Source: Schoenoplectus triqueter (lineage: Eukaryota; Streptophyta; Magnoliopsida; Poales; Cyperaceae). From it: a stretch of 34,995 nt of DNA. The notes under the pieces were generated by a model that worked only from the letters and a program-made list of their open reading frames with translations, did not search any database and was not told the DNA's origin. Positions within the stretch are counted from its first letter, which is position 1, and every line of letters begins with the position of its first letter. The stretch lies in the NCBI GenBank assembly GCA_964058805.1, contig CAXKVV010000916.1:1-34995 (forward strand). Direction: 5' to 3'. The position numbers and the translations under genes were made by a program. This document shows positions 1 through 8,818 of this stretch, one piece after another.

Positions 1-287
1 TATGAATAAAAGAATTTTTAATTCAGAGAAGGAGGGGTAAAAATGGAATTAAAAATTACAGGGATGATCATCATGAATTTAGGGATTTTTGGTGAAAATT
101 TCATGATTTTTGGATAAGTGGAGCTATTAAAATAAATTCAGGGAAAATAAAGGCAGAATAAATGAATTAATCAAAGGCTGAGATTTGATCAGAGCAGTTC
201 TGGGTGCAAGTGGGGGATAACAGCAGCTCTGGGTACAAACTGGGTACAAGAAACACAAGAGGCATAAAATAATCAAAGAGAGAGGGT

Positions 288-575
288 GTGCCACGTGGCA
301 GCCTCTCATTGGGCCATGTCAGCAAGTGGGCCCCACCCAGGTATGAGTCACTGACAGGTGGGCCCCACCTAAGTGCCACGTGGCAGACAGCCAATGGGCC
401 ACCTCATCACCCTAATGCCACATGGCACCATACCAGTGGTCCACTACACTCCCTCTGTGCCACACGGCACAACCAGGGGAGGCCACCTCATTCAGCTTAT
501 GCCACATGGCATGTTCCTATAAGGCCACCTCAGCAGTTGATTAACAGGTCATTAATGCTAAAGGGGAGTGCTTAA
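288..575 (+). repeat. Cluster of CCACGTGG palindromes (G-box cores) in LTR U3
   Basis: Spaced copies of GCCACGTGGCA and its variants GCCACATGGCA and GCCACACGGCA occur every 40-60 bp, mixed with GGTGGGCCCCACC palindromes. CACGTG is the G-box core bound by plant bZIP and bHLH factors. The same cluster is present in the right arm (about 13990-14275) and in the third copy (about 26960-27100). It lies upstream of the TATA box and is a candidate enhancer. Open frames across it are by-products of the repeats. Confidence 0.55.
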
Positions 576-1717
576 CCTAGCAACCAATCATGACAAGCCA
601 ACTCAGCATGATTAATGCTAATCTGTGAATTAATCAATTAATAATCATCTCTGTAAGCCTAGACACAATAGACTTACAAGTGGGACCCTATTGTCAGGTT
701 TATGAATCAGAGGAGCATGAGCTGTTATGTGAACCAAGCCCATTCAGATAAAGCCGCAATTCAAATAAAAAGGAAAGAAAGGAAGTATGCACCTGACCCT
801 TGCGCACCATCCCTCTGACTGTGGGCCCCACTCTGCTGCGGCTCACATGCGCCGAGACCGGCCCCCCCGGAGGCGCTTTCTTCTTCCCTTCCTCCTCTTC
901 TTCTTTTTCTTCCGCGCGACTGGCCGAGAGGCGCCATGGTTGAGTAGGTTAGAGATAGCGGAATCCTTCAAATTCATTCGATAGGAAGGTGCATATTATT
1001 GATTAGAACATGTATCAAGCATGAATTTTAAGGAATATGAAAAGGATAAAGAGAATTGTGCTGAGACAGTCAATGAGATCAAAATTGGGATTGACCTTTG
1101 CAAGCTTGTAAAAGTGAAATTAATTGAACAAGCAGCTTTCTTTCACCAAGGCGATGCCCTCTGGATGCAAAGATAATACCCTTTGAAGCCTTGCAATAGT
1201 ATTCCACTAGATCACCAATCGGGTAAAAGGCAGCAAGCTCAAATTCAATAGTAGGGAGTAGAGACAATGCAAAGAACAAGGTGGATCAACTACTGAGTCT
1301 AATAGGAGGCTAAGAGAGCTTGCAATTGGATGAATTGATGAGTAAGGTAATGGCAATGGTAATTGAGTGAAAATCGGGCTCAAATGGAGAAATGGAGATT
1401 TTTCACTGTACAGAGGCTTTTATAGTGTTTCAGAGAGCTCCCTGGTGATTGCCAAGAGTGGAGAAGGTTCTAGAACAGTCCAGAAGTGAGTGATGGTTAG
1501 TTGATATGGAGAGTGGCAAAAGAGTGAATAAAAGAACCTTTGTAACTAACTCAAACGGCTTAACCACTGACAGCCAACTCAATTGAGTAATTAGAAAGCA
1601 CAAATACATCCTAACCATTGATCTAAACTGAACCAAAGGTGGAGATTGAATCCAAGCCGTGATCCAAGTGCTAATCACCCAACCAATCACCATTTAGCAA
1701 ATTACACACTTCTAGCC
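576..1717 (+). other. LTR U3 interior, non-coding
   Basis: No convincing gene. A pyrimidine-rich, GC-rich patch at 790-950 recurs in diverged form in the right arm (about 13570-13720) and in the third copy (about 27360-27510), showing it is old LTR sequence. A CCAATCA motif stands near 1683, about 30 bp before the TATA box, as expected for a core promoter. Confidence 0.55.
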
Positions 1718-1725
1718 TATATAAA
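1718..1725 (+). promoter_or_regulatory. TATA box of the left LTR
   Basis: TATATAAA lies within CTATATAAAC with a CCAAT-like motif upstream. Equivalent boxes sit at the matching place in the right LTR (12834-12841, minus) and the third copy (28230-28237). Conservation among three otherwise diverged copies supports it as the LTR promoter. It would place about 4.2 kb of R-U5 downstream. Confidence 0.6.
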
Positions 1726-3050
1726 CTGAATTGGAAAACACAGAAGGGGTCTCTGGTAGAAGCTAGAAAATCTTAATAGTTGAAAGAGAGAGTCAATTGA
1801 TAACCAGCAAAGAAGAATCAAGAAAAAGCAAGGAAAAGCAATTGGATTAATTGATAGTAGACTTAGTCTCTCAATTCAATTCACTTTGCAGCTTCTAGGA
1901 GATCCAGTCATCATTTGCAAGCTTGATTAGGTACTGCTATCGAATTTATAGTGTAATTGAGAATGATTTTTGTGAATTGTGCAATAAGCTTAATTCTTGC
2001 ATTAAGCAATCAATGGATTTGTGATTTTTCATTCAATTTCATTTCTTTATATTTGATTCCTGTCTCTTTTCACATTTGTTGCTTTTAAAACTCAGTTTTT
2101 AGATCAATTTCAAGAATTGCCAGAATGGCATATGAAATTAGTTATGAAACTTGAATAATTAAAGACTTAAGCTTCTAGTTTGAGTTTCATGTCACTGTTA
2201 TATCTCATTTCTATTGTCTGGTCACACAATTGAGATTGGTAGTAGAGTTAAGCAACTCTCCCATTCATCGCTGGAAATTCGATCCTATGTCACAGTGAAT
2301 CAATAGCAGGATTCGTGTTATCCTCTTGATTCCATTGCTTGAGTGATTGATAAAGCACTTACAAGTAACTCAAGATGCAAGAAAAGCAACTTAACTGCAG
2401 GCAACTCGGTGTATATCTTTTGAACGAACACGGCCGGTACCGCACCGAGTAACACCGAGGTGGATAGGGCTATATACAACGAATTCAGAAAAAATCAAAC
2501 TTGCAAACATGATCAGGAAGCATAGACGATCAACAACAGGAAGTTAATTGCAAGAATTATTGACTAATTGAGTTGAATTTGCGATTAGAAACTCAATCGG
2601 TACCAAACTGAGACTGTACCGGAAAATGGTACCTCTATACACGATGAATCACCGTATCGATCTTCAATCAGATGTGACAGAGAGGTTCTTGGTAATGAGG
2701 CGATGCTACTAGGTCCATCTGATCGGAAGGGCGGAGCTCCGGTCACCGGTAACGACTTCCAGTGCGAATCTCAACAGGGTGGTCAACAGAGCAGTCAAAG
2801 GGACAGACGCGCACGAGTATTGATGTATAAACACGAGTATTGACGCACACACGCGAATCTTGAGGAGATCGGACGATTAGAATAAAATGATGTTTTAAAT
2901 AAAGATGCAGAATGAATCTGGGCCTTATATCTTGTATGGTTTAATCTTGAGGCGGATCCAGCGGCCCAGATAAGAACAGAGTTAAATGAAAGATGATCGC
3001 TAATCTTGGAGTAGATCTGGCGGCCCAGATTAAACCCATTAATTAAATAA
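1726..3050 (+). other. LTR R-U5 proximal region, non-coding
   Basis: No gene seen. It holds short GGTACC-centred palindromes (about 2435, 2600 and 2625). At 2942 and 3001 there are two direct copies of a motif containing AATCTTG and GCGGCCCAGAT, about 59 bp apart. The right arm and third copy carry, in the corresponding region, repeated nested dyads made of GATCTCAG, GAGAACTCGAT and a variable middle (about 12220, 12350, 12665; 28365, 28670, 28795). Confidence 0.45.
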
Positions 3051-4184
3051 TAACAGAATAGTAATAATATAGAGTAAATAAATGATTTGAAAATGCTATT
3101 GAACTCTAAATTGACTCAAATTTGTTTCTAAAATTTTCTTATTTTTCATACTATTTTTCTATACAATAATATTCTAGTTTTAAAATATAATCATAATAAA
3201 GCAATTTAAAAGCAAAATACATCACATATATTGACATGTTTGACTTAACTTTGACTTGTCATTTTAAATACTATAAAAATTCCAAAAATACAAATAAAAA
3301 TCATAAATAATAACTAGATGTGTTTTAGTAATTTTTCAAGTGATTTTCCATGAAATAATAATAGTGATAGTAATATACTATAATAAATGATGAGATTAGC
3401 TATATTCTTTAAATATAATAATAGTAATAATAATAGATATTATATTGATATTTCCTGCAAAAAGAATAATAAAAATAAATAGCACAAAATATACAAAATA
3501 TACTACTATGGTAATAAATAGTAAAATACATTTTCTTTTATAATATGAATTGTATTTCTTTTGTTATTTCTATACAAATATACAAAAATATACTTTTGAT
3601 GAATAAAATGTAATAAAATAATAGTTATAATAAAAATATAATGAATTTCATCTCTTATGACTAGTAATAAAAATCTTGTACTTTTATATAGATAATAAAT
3701 AGAAATAATAGAAATAGATATAATGAATAGTATAATAAATAGAATAGAATATTAGTAATGATTTCTTTTTAGCTATTATAGATATTAAAAATAAAAAAAA
3801 TATAATAAAAATAATAATGGTAAAATAGTATAACTAACCACCTTTTAGTTTTGTAAATGATTCTTACATAATGAATAGTATTTCAATATAATAGAATATA
3901 ATAATAAAATCCCATTACTTTAGCTATTATGAACATTTTAAAATACAAATAAAAAAATCATTGCCATTTTATTTTCTATTATTTTAGTAAGTGATTTTCT
4001 ATAGAATAAATAGAGTTTAGAAATAATAAAAATAAAAATTCTACTATTTTAGCCATTATAAAAATCCCAAAAATATTAATAGCTACCCCTTTTCCTATTA
4101 TTTTTGTAAACAATTTTCTACATAGACAAATAGGGTTTAAGAAATAAAAATAATAAAAAAAATAATAATAGTAATATAATAATT

Positions 4185-4185
<1 letters not shown>
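3051..4185 (+). repeat. AT-rich LTR tract with a tandem repeat of about 130 bp
   Basis: Very AT-rich sequence without genes. Near 3920-4140, blocks containing TAGCCATTATAAAAATCCC and CTATTATTTTTGTAA recur about every 130 bp. The third copy has the same unit twice at 29650 and 29785 (about 133 bp). The right arm equivalent spans about 10211-11440. Copies have diverged mostly by indels in A/T runs. Confidence 0.55.

Positions 4186-4239
<54 letters not shown>
4186..4239 (+). repeat. (TAA)n microsatellite
   Basis: An uninterrupted run of about 18 TAA units inside the LTR. The inverted arm has the matching (TTA)n at about 10165-10210; the third copy instead has an AT dinucleotide run near 29898-29935. 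Confidence 0.9.
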
Positions 4240-4246
<7 letters not shown>

Positions 4247-4320
4247 AATGCATCTTTACAATAGAGATAATAATAAGAGATATTATATGGGCTTTGTGTA
4301 TTTTGATGAATAAAAATGCT

Positions 4321-4921
4321 CACACAAGGAGTGTGGAGCCACATGAGAATATTTGCACAACATTTAGAACGATATGTCGAGACAAGAATATCTTGACATT
4401 TGATGAATAATAATAAGATACGTTGAGACAAGAACATCTTGACGTGAGAAGATTAAGGCTTTGATAGCAACATGAAGAAGATGCGTTGAGACAGGAACAT
4501 CTCGACGTGAGAAGATTAAAGCTTTGATAGCAACATGAAGAAGATGCGTTGAGACAAGAACATCTCGACGTGAGGAGATTAAGGCTTCGATAGCAATATG
4601 AAGAAGATGCGTTGAGACAAGAACATCTTGACGTGAGAAGATTAAGGCTTCGATAGCGACCTGAGAAGATACATCGAGACAAGAACATCTTGATGTTTGA
4701 TGAAGAATAACCAGAGCTACGATACTAACATGAAGATATACGTCGACTCTGAAGAAGAAGAACATTACGATGTCCTAGAGAGGTGACATCTTAATGACTC
4801 GCTGCCATGAGCAAGTAACTCATGATTGAATACGCTCACACAAGGGGTGTAGGGCTACATAGTAATTTTGCACAAGTAATGCAACATGTAAGATGATTAG
4901 TCGAGACAAGAACATCTTGGC
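4321..4921 (+). repeat. 63-bp tandem repeat carrying hairpin family 1
   Basis: Units repeat at 62-63 bp (stems start 4421, 4484, 4547, 4610, 4672), with outliers at 4375 and 4900. Each carries a 6-8 bp stem around the 10-nt loop ACAAGAACAT or a one-base variant. Stems read TGTCGAG/CTTGACA (4375-4398), CGTTGAG/CTTGACG, CGTTGAG/CTCGACG (4484-4507), ACATCGAG/CTTGATGT (4671-4696) and GTCGAG/CTTGGC (4900-4921). Outer base pairs change together, and the remaining non-Watson-Crick pairs are G.U in the LTR sense strand. A smaller hairpin CACAC/GTGTG is at 4321-4335. The inverted counterpart is 9557-10031. Antisense open frames over this tract arise from the 63-bp period, a multiple of three. Confidence 0.75.
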
Positions 4922-5093
4922 GTTCGTTGAAGATTGACCAAAGCTACGACATCAGCATGGAGAGATATGTCGACTTTGAAGATGAAGAACATTACGATGT
5001 CCGAGCTAAGTGACATCTTAATGACTCGGTGTCATGAACAAGTAATTCATGACCATTTGAGCTGGCAAGACTGAACTCGTCCGTCGACGAGTT
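4769..5093 (+). repeat. Hairpin families 2-4 in LTR
   Basis: Family 2 is GATGTC/GACATC with a 10-nt loop, at 4769-4790 and 4996-5017. Family 3 has loop CAAGTAA: CATGAG/CTCATG at 4806-4824 and GTCATGAA/TTCATGAC at 5031-5053, with a G-C to A-T change on both arms. Family 4 is AACTCGTC/GACGAGTT with loop CGTC at 5074-5093; in the right arm (9385-9404) the sense version is AATTCGTC/GATGAATT, one compensated pair and one G.U. Confidence 0.7.
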
Positions 5094-5127
5094 TATCTCC
5101 CGGCTCACTTCCCGAGAATGTGAGATT

Positions 5128-5659
5128 GAATCGGTCTGTTGGTAGATTCATCCACAAAACAGTGAATGTGAACCGTTCTGTAGGTAGGTTCCTTCACTAA
5201 CACATGCCTCAATGTTGAACTGGCCCAGCGCTTCAGGTTTGACATTGTGTGTAATTGTGTTTCCTAGGTTTATGAATCGGCTTAGTGCTTCGAATTCATG
5301 ATCTAGAAGATCGGTGAGAAGAAATACGTGGGCCATAGCCACCCTTCTCCTGATTCACCAACCTCAAGATCAACCGGCTCAGTGCTTCGAGTTGTATCTT
5401 GTGTGATTGGTTGTTGGCTAGTTAAGATTGAACTGGTCTGTTTGTAGGTTTATCTTCTAGATCAACGGAGGTCGAGTCGGTCTGTATGTAGACTCACCTC
5501 AAGCCCCCTATGAAGAGATTAACCTGGTCTGTTGGTAAGGTTACATCTCGAGGAGGCATGGACTGAACCGGTCTGTTTGTAGGTTCGTCCCCCATAAGAC
5601 AAAACCGATCTGTTTGTAGGTTTGTCTTCCATAGATTGAACCGGTCTGTTGGTAGGTTC
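5128..5659 (+). repeat. Hairpin families 5 and 6 in LTR U5
   Basis: Family 5 has eight 22-nt modules, each a 5-bp stem plus a 12-nt loop close to GGTCTGTTGGTA. Stems are GAATC/GATTC (5128), GAACC/GGTTC (5170), GAACT/GGTTT (5430), GAGTC/GACTC (5474), AACCT/AGGTT (5521), GAACC/GGTTC (5565), AAACC/GGTTT (5602) and GAACC/GGTTC (5638). Family 6 has a 16-nt loop near CGGCTCAGTGCTTCGA: GTTGAAC/GTTTGAC (5214-5243), ATGAAT/ATTCAT (5272-5299), CAAC/GTTG (5371-5394). Loops stay fixed while stems change on both sides. Open reading frames here merely read the repeats. Confidence 0.8.
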
Positions 5660-5782
5660 ATCTTCCGTAGATCCATTTTTATAAACTTAGACGACCACTT
5701 GCCCATCTCTTAACTATACTATTTGCTTCTCTCTTTCAAAGATCCAGAGGTGCCTCGAGGTTCGTAGCCCAGGGTAATTAAC

Positions 5783-5802
5783 GGTGGGGGCTTGCGCCCA
5801 CC
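5783..5802 (+). other. Conserved GGTGGG/CCCACC hairpin near LTR end
   Basis: A 6-7 bp stem with an 8-nt loop lies within a block conserved in all three LTR copies. In the third copy the 3' arm reads CCCATC, turning one pair into G.U on the sense strand. Confidence 0.5.
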
Positions 5803-5980
5803 GGAATCTACAAGAACTCACAATCACTAAAAACCCCCTGAATGTGCATCCAAATAATCTCTAAACGGCAGAATCGGCCGACACCCATCAGATGCACGCT
5901 CGGGAGGGATTTCCGTGTCCTTCTTCCGCAGAACCCATCGCCCGGCGGCGGTGCGGCGGCGCGCGAAAAAGGGTCGCACA

Positions 5981-6035
5981 GGATCTGGCACGCCCGGTGG
6001 GACTATCAAAATAAACTCAGGGAACATAAGATTTT
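5981..6035 (+). other. Post-LTR/PBS block and short leader of the left arm
   Basis: GGATCTGGCACGCCCGGTGG directly follows the LTR terminus. The same block stands in inverted form at 8478-8497 beside the right LTR. It is the kind of sequence that follows the 5' LTR of plant Tat/Retand elements, where a tRNA primes minus-strand synthesis; the tRNA is not identified here. About 30 bp of leader unlike the right leader follow, then the sequence jumps back into LTR end. Confidence 0.55.
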
Positions 6036-6126
6036 GGATGCATATCTAGGGGGGATCTCCGTGTCCTTCTTCCGCAGAACCCATCGCCCGGCGGCGGTGC
6101 GGCGGCGCGCGAAAAAGGGTCGCACA
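6036..6126 (+). mobile_element. Extra 90-bp LTR terminus fused to gag
   Basis: This is a second + strand copy of the last 90 bp of the LTR (compare 5889-5980), including the GC-rich block and the terminal GGGTCGCACA at 6117-6126. It stops exactly at the LTR terminus and is joined to the interior of the gag gene running the other way. A junction precisely at a retroelement end points to integrase-mediated joining (self-integration) more than to random breakage. Confidence 0.7.
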
Positions 6127-8367
6127 GTTAGGCCTGGGTCCCTTATTGTAATTGTTGCCATTTGTGCCACTGCTGCCGCCTTGGGTGTCTGCGTTGGCAA
6201 CCATCTTATCTTTCAACGAGGTGAATGCCACTTTAGTCTCGGCTCGGGCCCCTCGTTGCGGCCTATTATTCATAAAGTTCGGCACGGTGTGCGGTGACAT
6301 CCTTTCCATATTGGATACCGATCTGAGCAAGTCTTTGAATGTGTTGACTTTTGTCACACCAAGAAGCATGCCCATCCACCCGTCAATATTCTTCATGATT
6401 AGGTTGACGGCCTCATCTTCAGTTAATGTGCGGTCGCATTTGATGCTGAGGTTCCGCCATCTATTGATAAAATCTGTCATTGACTCCCCTTTCTTGGGTT
6501 TAGTGCTTGCCAGATCGGCTATGTTTATTTTGTCAGACACCATGACAAATCGCGCCCTGAACGAGTCCGCCATCTCGTCCCAGGTCCTGATGCTGTTGTT
6601 CTCCAGCGAATAGTACCATTGGAAAGCGGTTCCCACTAGGCTTTGAGGGAATTGTCTTAACAACAGTGCATCATTGCCGCCCGTGTTGCCACACGAGGCT
6701 ACAAAGTGGGCCAGGTGTTGTTCGGGGTTCAGGTCTTTATTACCTTCCCCGGAGAAGGTCCTGAAGCGGGGGATCACATACCCTTTAGGATATTCTTCCA
6801 AGTCGTATATGGCAGGGTATGGATGTCCACAGTTTTTGACAGGAGGGATAGCGTATCCACCTCCAGCTATTTGCATTTGCTGGGCAATCATGGCTTGAAT
6901 CTCTTTCCGGGATATTCCCGTTGGTTCAGCCTCCACTTCTATTGTTCTGTGTGGATGGGGTTTAGAATCGACAGGTTGTTTTCCTTTATGATTGCTTTTG
7001 GTACTGTGGACCCCTTCTTGACGGGAGCTACCAGCTTTGAAATTGGCGTCTTGTGATTCTTGCAATGACTTGACCGCCTTAATTAATTCTTCGTTTTGTT
7101 TTAGCATGGTAGCGATTAGCTCCCGTTGCCTAATCAGCTCTTCGTCCCGTGCCTCGATGTGGCCTTTTAGTATTTCAATTTCATCGATAGGCATTTCGGG
7201 ACGTGCTTCAACGTCATCTTCATTATCGAAGAGATCAGGGTTTTCGTTGTGGTCTTCCCCTTCCCTGCTGTTGCCCTCGGGGTTGACTCTCTTTGGGGGT
7301 CTCCCTTTTCTACCATTATTTTTGTTGGTGTTGGTGACGTGAGCTTGATTAGGCGGGGACTGGTCATCCTGGACCATGTTCACCTCACCATCAGTGTCTG
7401 GATCAGTATCGTAGCTTATACTGATGGTGTTGACTGAGAAGTGCTCTTCATAGTGAGCGGTTCTTCTCTTCTTCTTTGTTTGGTCAGGGGCAGTTATTTT
7501 CAAGTTGTTGAGTGGTATTCTCGAGCCTAATCGGCTGAATACACTCTTCTGGCCCAAGCGGCTGAACACGCTCTCGGGCGGAGCGTTAGACTTGCCGGCC
7601 TTGCTGGGCTGGGCTTGAGACTGGGGTTTCGTTGGCTGGGAACCCTTCGGGACCCACACCTGCTGGGTGCTAGGTGTTGCCTTTGGTATAGACCTCCTTG
7701 GGTGTGGAGTGGAGACAATGGCTTGCGGCTGAGCCATGCCTTGAGATTGATTGGGGCGGGAGACGTATCGTCTCGACCTAGCGTTCTTGACGCTCTTCCT
7801 TTGCTTGAGGGCCCTGTGAGCCTTATAGATGGCTTCTGCAGGGGTTTGAGACTTGTCCTGGCGGCGCTGAGGCCTTTGAGTTGGGCGAGGTGTGGGCTTA
7901 GGCACCTCCCATGCCTGACGGAGCTGGCCTGTGGCCGAGTTCTTGGCCACTATGCGGAGGGCTGTAAATTTGTTAGAGACTGGGATAGCTGGCCTAGCCA
8001 CCAGCTGGCTTTGGTATGCACCCAGGGCCCTTTTCCTGGATGCTTGAGAGTCGCGGGCAGTTTGGGCTGCAACCTTTGGGGCTGTCCTCTTGGACGGGCG
8101 CCTTCTCCTCTTTGGGGAGGCAGTAGGAGAGGCCATTACGTTGTTTGAGATCCCCTTGGGAGTTAGGGTGATCGATTCTTCCTCCTCGTCCGGAATAGAG
8201 ATCTGGACGGTCGCGGGAGTGAAGGTGGCCACTGGAGCTGGGCCATAAATGGTAAGTTCTTGCGGGATGGTCCCGAAGAACATGAAGAGCTTGCCCTCTG
8301 GGCTCTGTGCAGGAGTGACGGTGTAGGGAGCGAGGTTGAAGTTTCCGAAATATGCCATTTCCTGCAA
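6127..8367 (-). CDS. gag: Ty3-type Gag, 3'-truncated
   Basis: The open frame runs from ATG at 8367 to a stop at 6046, 773 codons; only about the first 747 belong to gag, the rest is antisense LTR. Gag would form the virus-like particle. Visible parts: short N-terminus; basic stretch SPKRRRRPSKR near residues 85-100 and more basic repeats to about 210; acidic segment; predicted coiled coil about residues 392-445 (charged heptads EIEILKGHIEARDEELIRQR); capsid-like Retrotrans_gag domain about 535-690 with FQWYYSL and SMTDFINRWRNLSIKCD. The frame is cut soon after a Gly/Asn-rich segment, before any zinc knuckle, protease, RT or integrase. The long intact frame suggests it is fairly young compared with the copia remnant. 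It lies immediately downstream of the leader of the right LTR. Lineage Tat/Retand-like is inferred. Confidence 0.85.
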
Positions 8368-8497
8368 AACAAAAACACTCGAAAATTATTAGTCATTTTA
8401 GCACATAGAAGACCACTTGTATCTCTTAATTATTCTATTTGCCTCTCTCTTCCAGAGATAAGAGGAGAATCTAGGTCCCACCGGGCGTGCCAGATCC
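8368..8497 (-). promoter_or_regulatory. Leader of right element: PBS block and splice-acceptor-like end
   Basis: Read on the minus strand, the LTR terminus at 8498 is followed by the TGGCACGCCCGGTGGGAC block, a 110-nt leader and the gag ATG. Just before the ATG stands TTTTTGTTTTGCAG, a good plant 3' splice site, with a branch-like GACTAAT about 30 nt upstream. The segment 8404-8459 is complementary to U5 sequence 8734-8791 at roughly 80%, so the transcript could close a long stem around the LTR end and PBS. Confidence 0.55.
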
Positions 8498-8818
8498 TGT
8501 GCGACCCTTTTTCGCGCGCCGCCGCACCGCCGCCGGGCGATGGGTTCTGCGGAAGAAGGACACGGAGATCCCTCCCGAGCGTGCATCTGCTGTATGTCGG
8601 CCGATTCTGCCGTTTAAAGATATTTGGATGCACATTCAGGGGGTTTTTAGTGATTGTGAGTTCTTGTAGATTCCGGTGGGCGCAAGCCCCCACCGTTAAT
8701 TACCCTGGGCTACGAACCTCGAGGCACCTCTGGATCTTTGAAAGAGAGAAGCAAATAGTATAGTTAAAAGATGGTCAAGTGGTCGTCTAGGTTTATAAAA
8801 AGGGGGTCTACGGAAGAT

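Larger units (their letters stand above)
1..5980 (+). mobile_element. Giant LTR of a Ty3-type element, left arm of foldback
   Basis: This is a long terminal repeat in + orientation whose 5' end lies outside the window. It ends at 5980 with GGGTCGCACA and is followed at once by a post-LTR/PBS block (GGATCTGGCACGCCCGGTGG). Base 1 pairs with base 14555 of the right arm, and the block at 5773 pairs with 8704, so the arms are inverted copies differing by about 80 bp of net indels. Ends near the gag side look most similar; AT-rich middle parts have drifted. By comparison with the right arm, about 930 bp of its 5' part should lie left of the window. Layout in sense order: G-box palindromes, TATA box near 1718, AT-rich tract, (TAA)n, hairpin arrays, GC-rich terminus. 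Very long LTRs are known from Ogre/Tat-lineage elements; that lineage is inferred here, not proven. Confidence 0.8.

Noticed and set aside
288..575. 95-codon frame
   Set aside because: Spans the G-box palindrome cluster; composition is dictated by repeats.
4320..4765. Antisense open frames of 122 and 133 codons with repeated RCSCLNASS-like units
   Set aside because: They read the 63-bp tandem hairpin repeat, whose period is a multiple of three; no known domain, and the right arm does not keep the frame.
4375..5659. CRISPR array
   Set aside because: Repeats are imperfect, covarying hairpins in a plant LTR, without equal unique spacers.
6152..8148. Several + strand frames over gag, including 153 and 177 codons
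   Set aside because: Shadows of the minus-strand gag gene.
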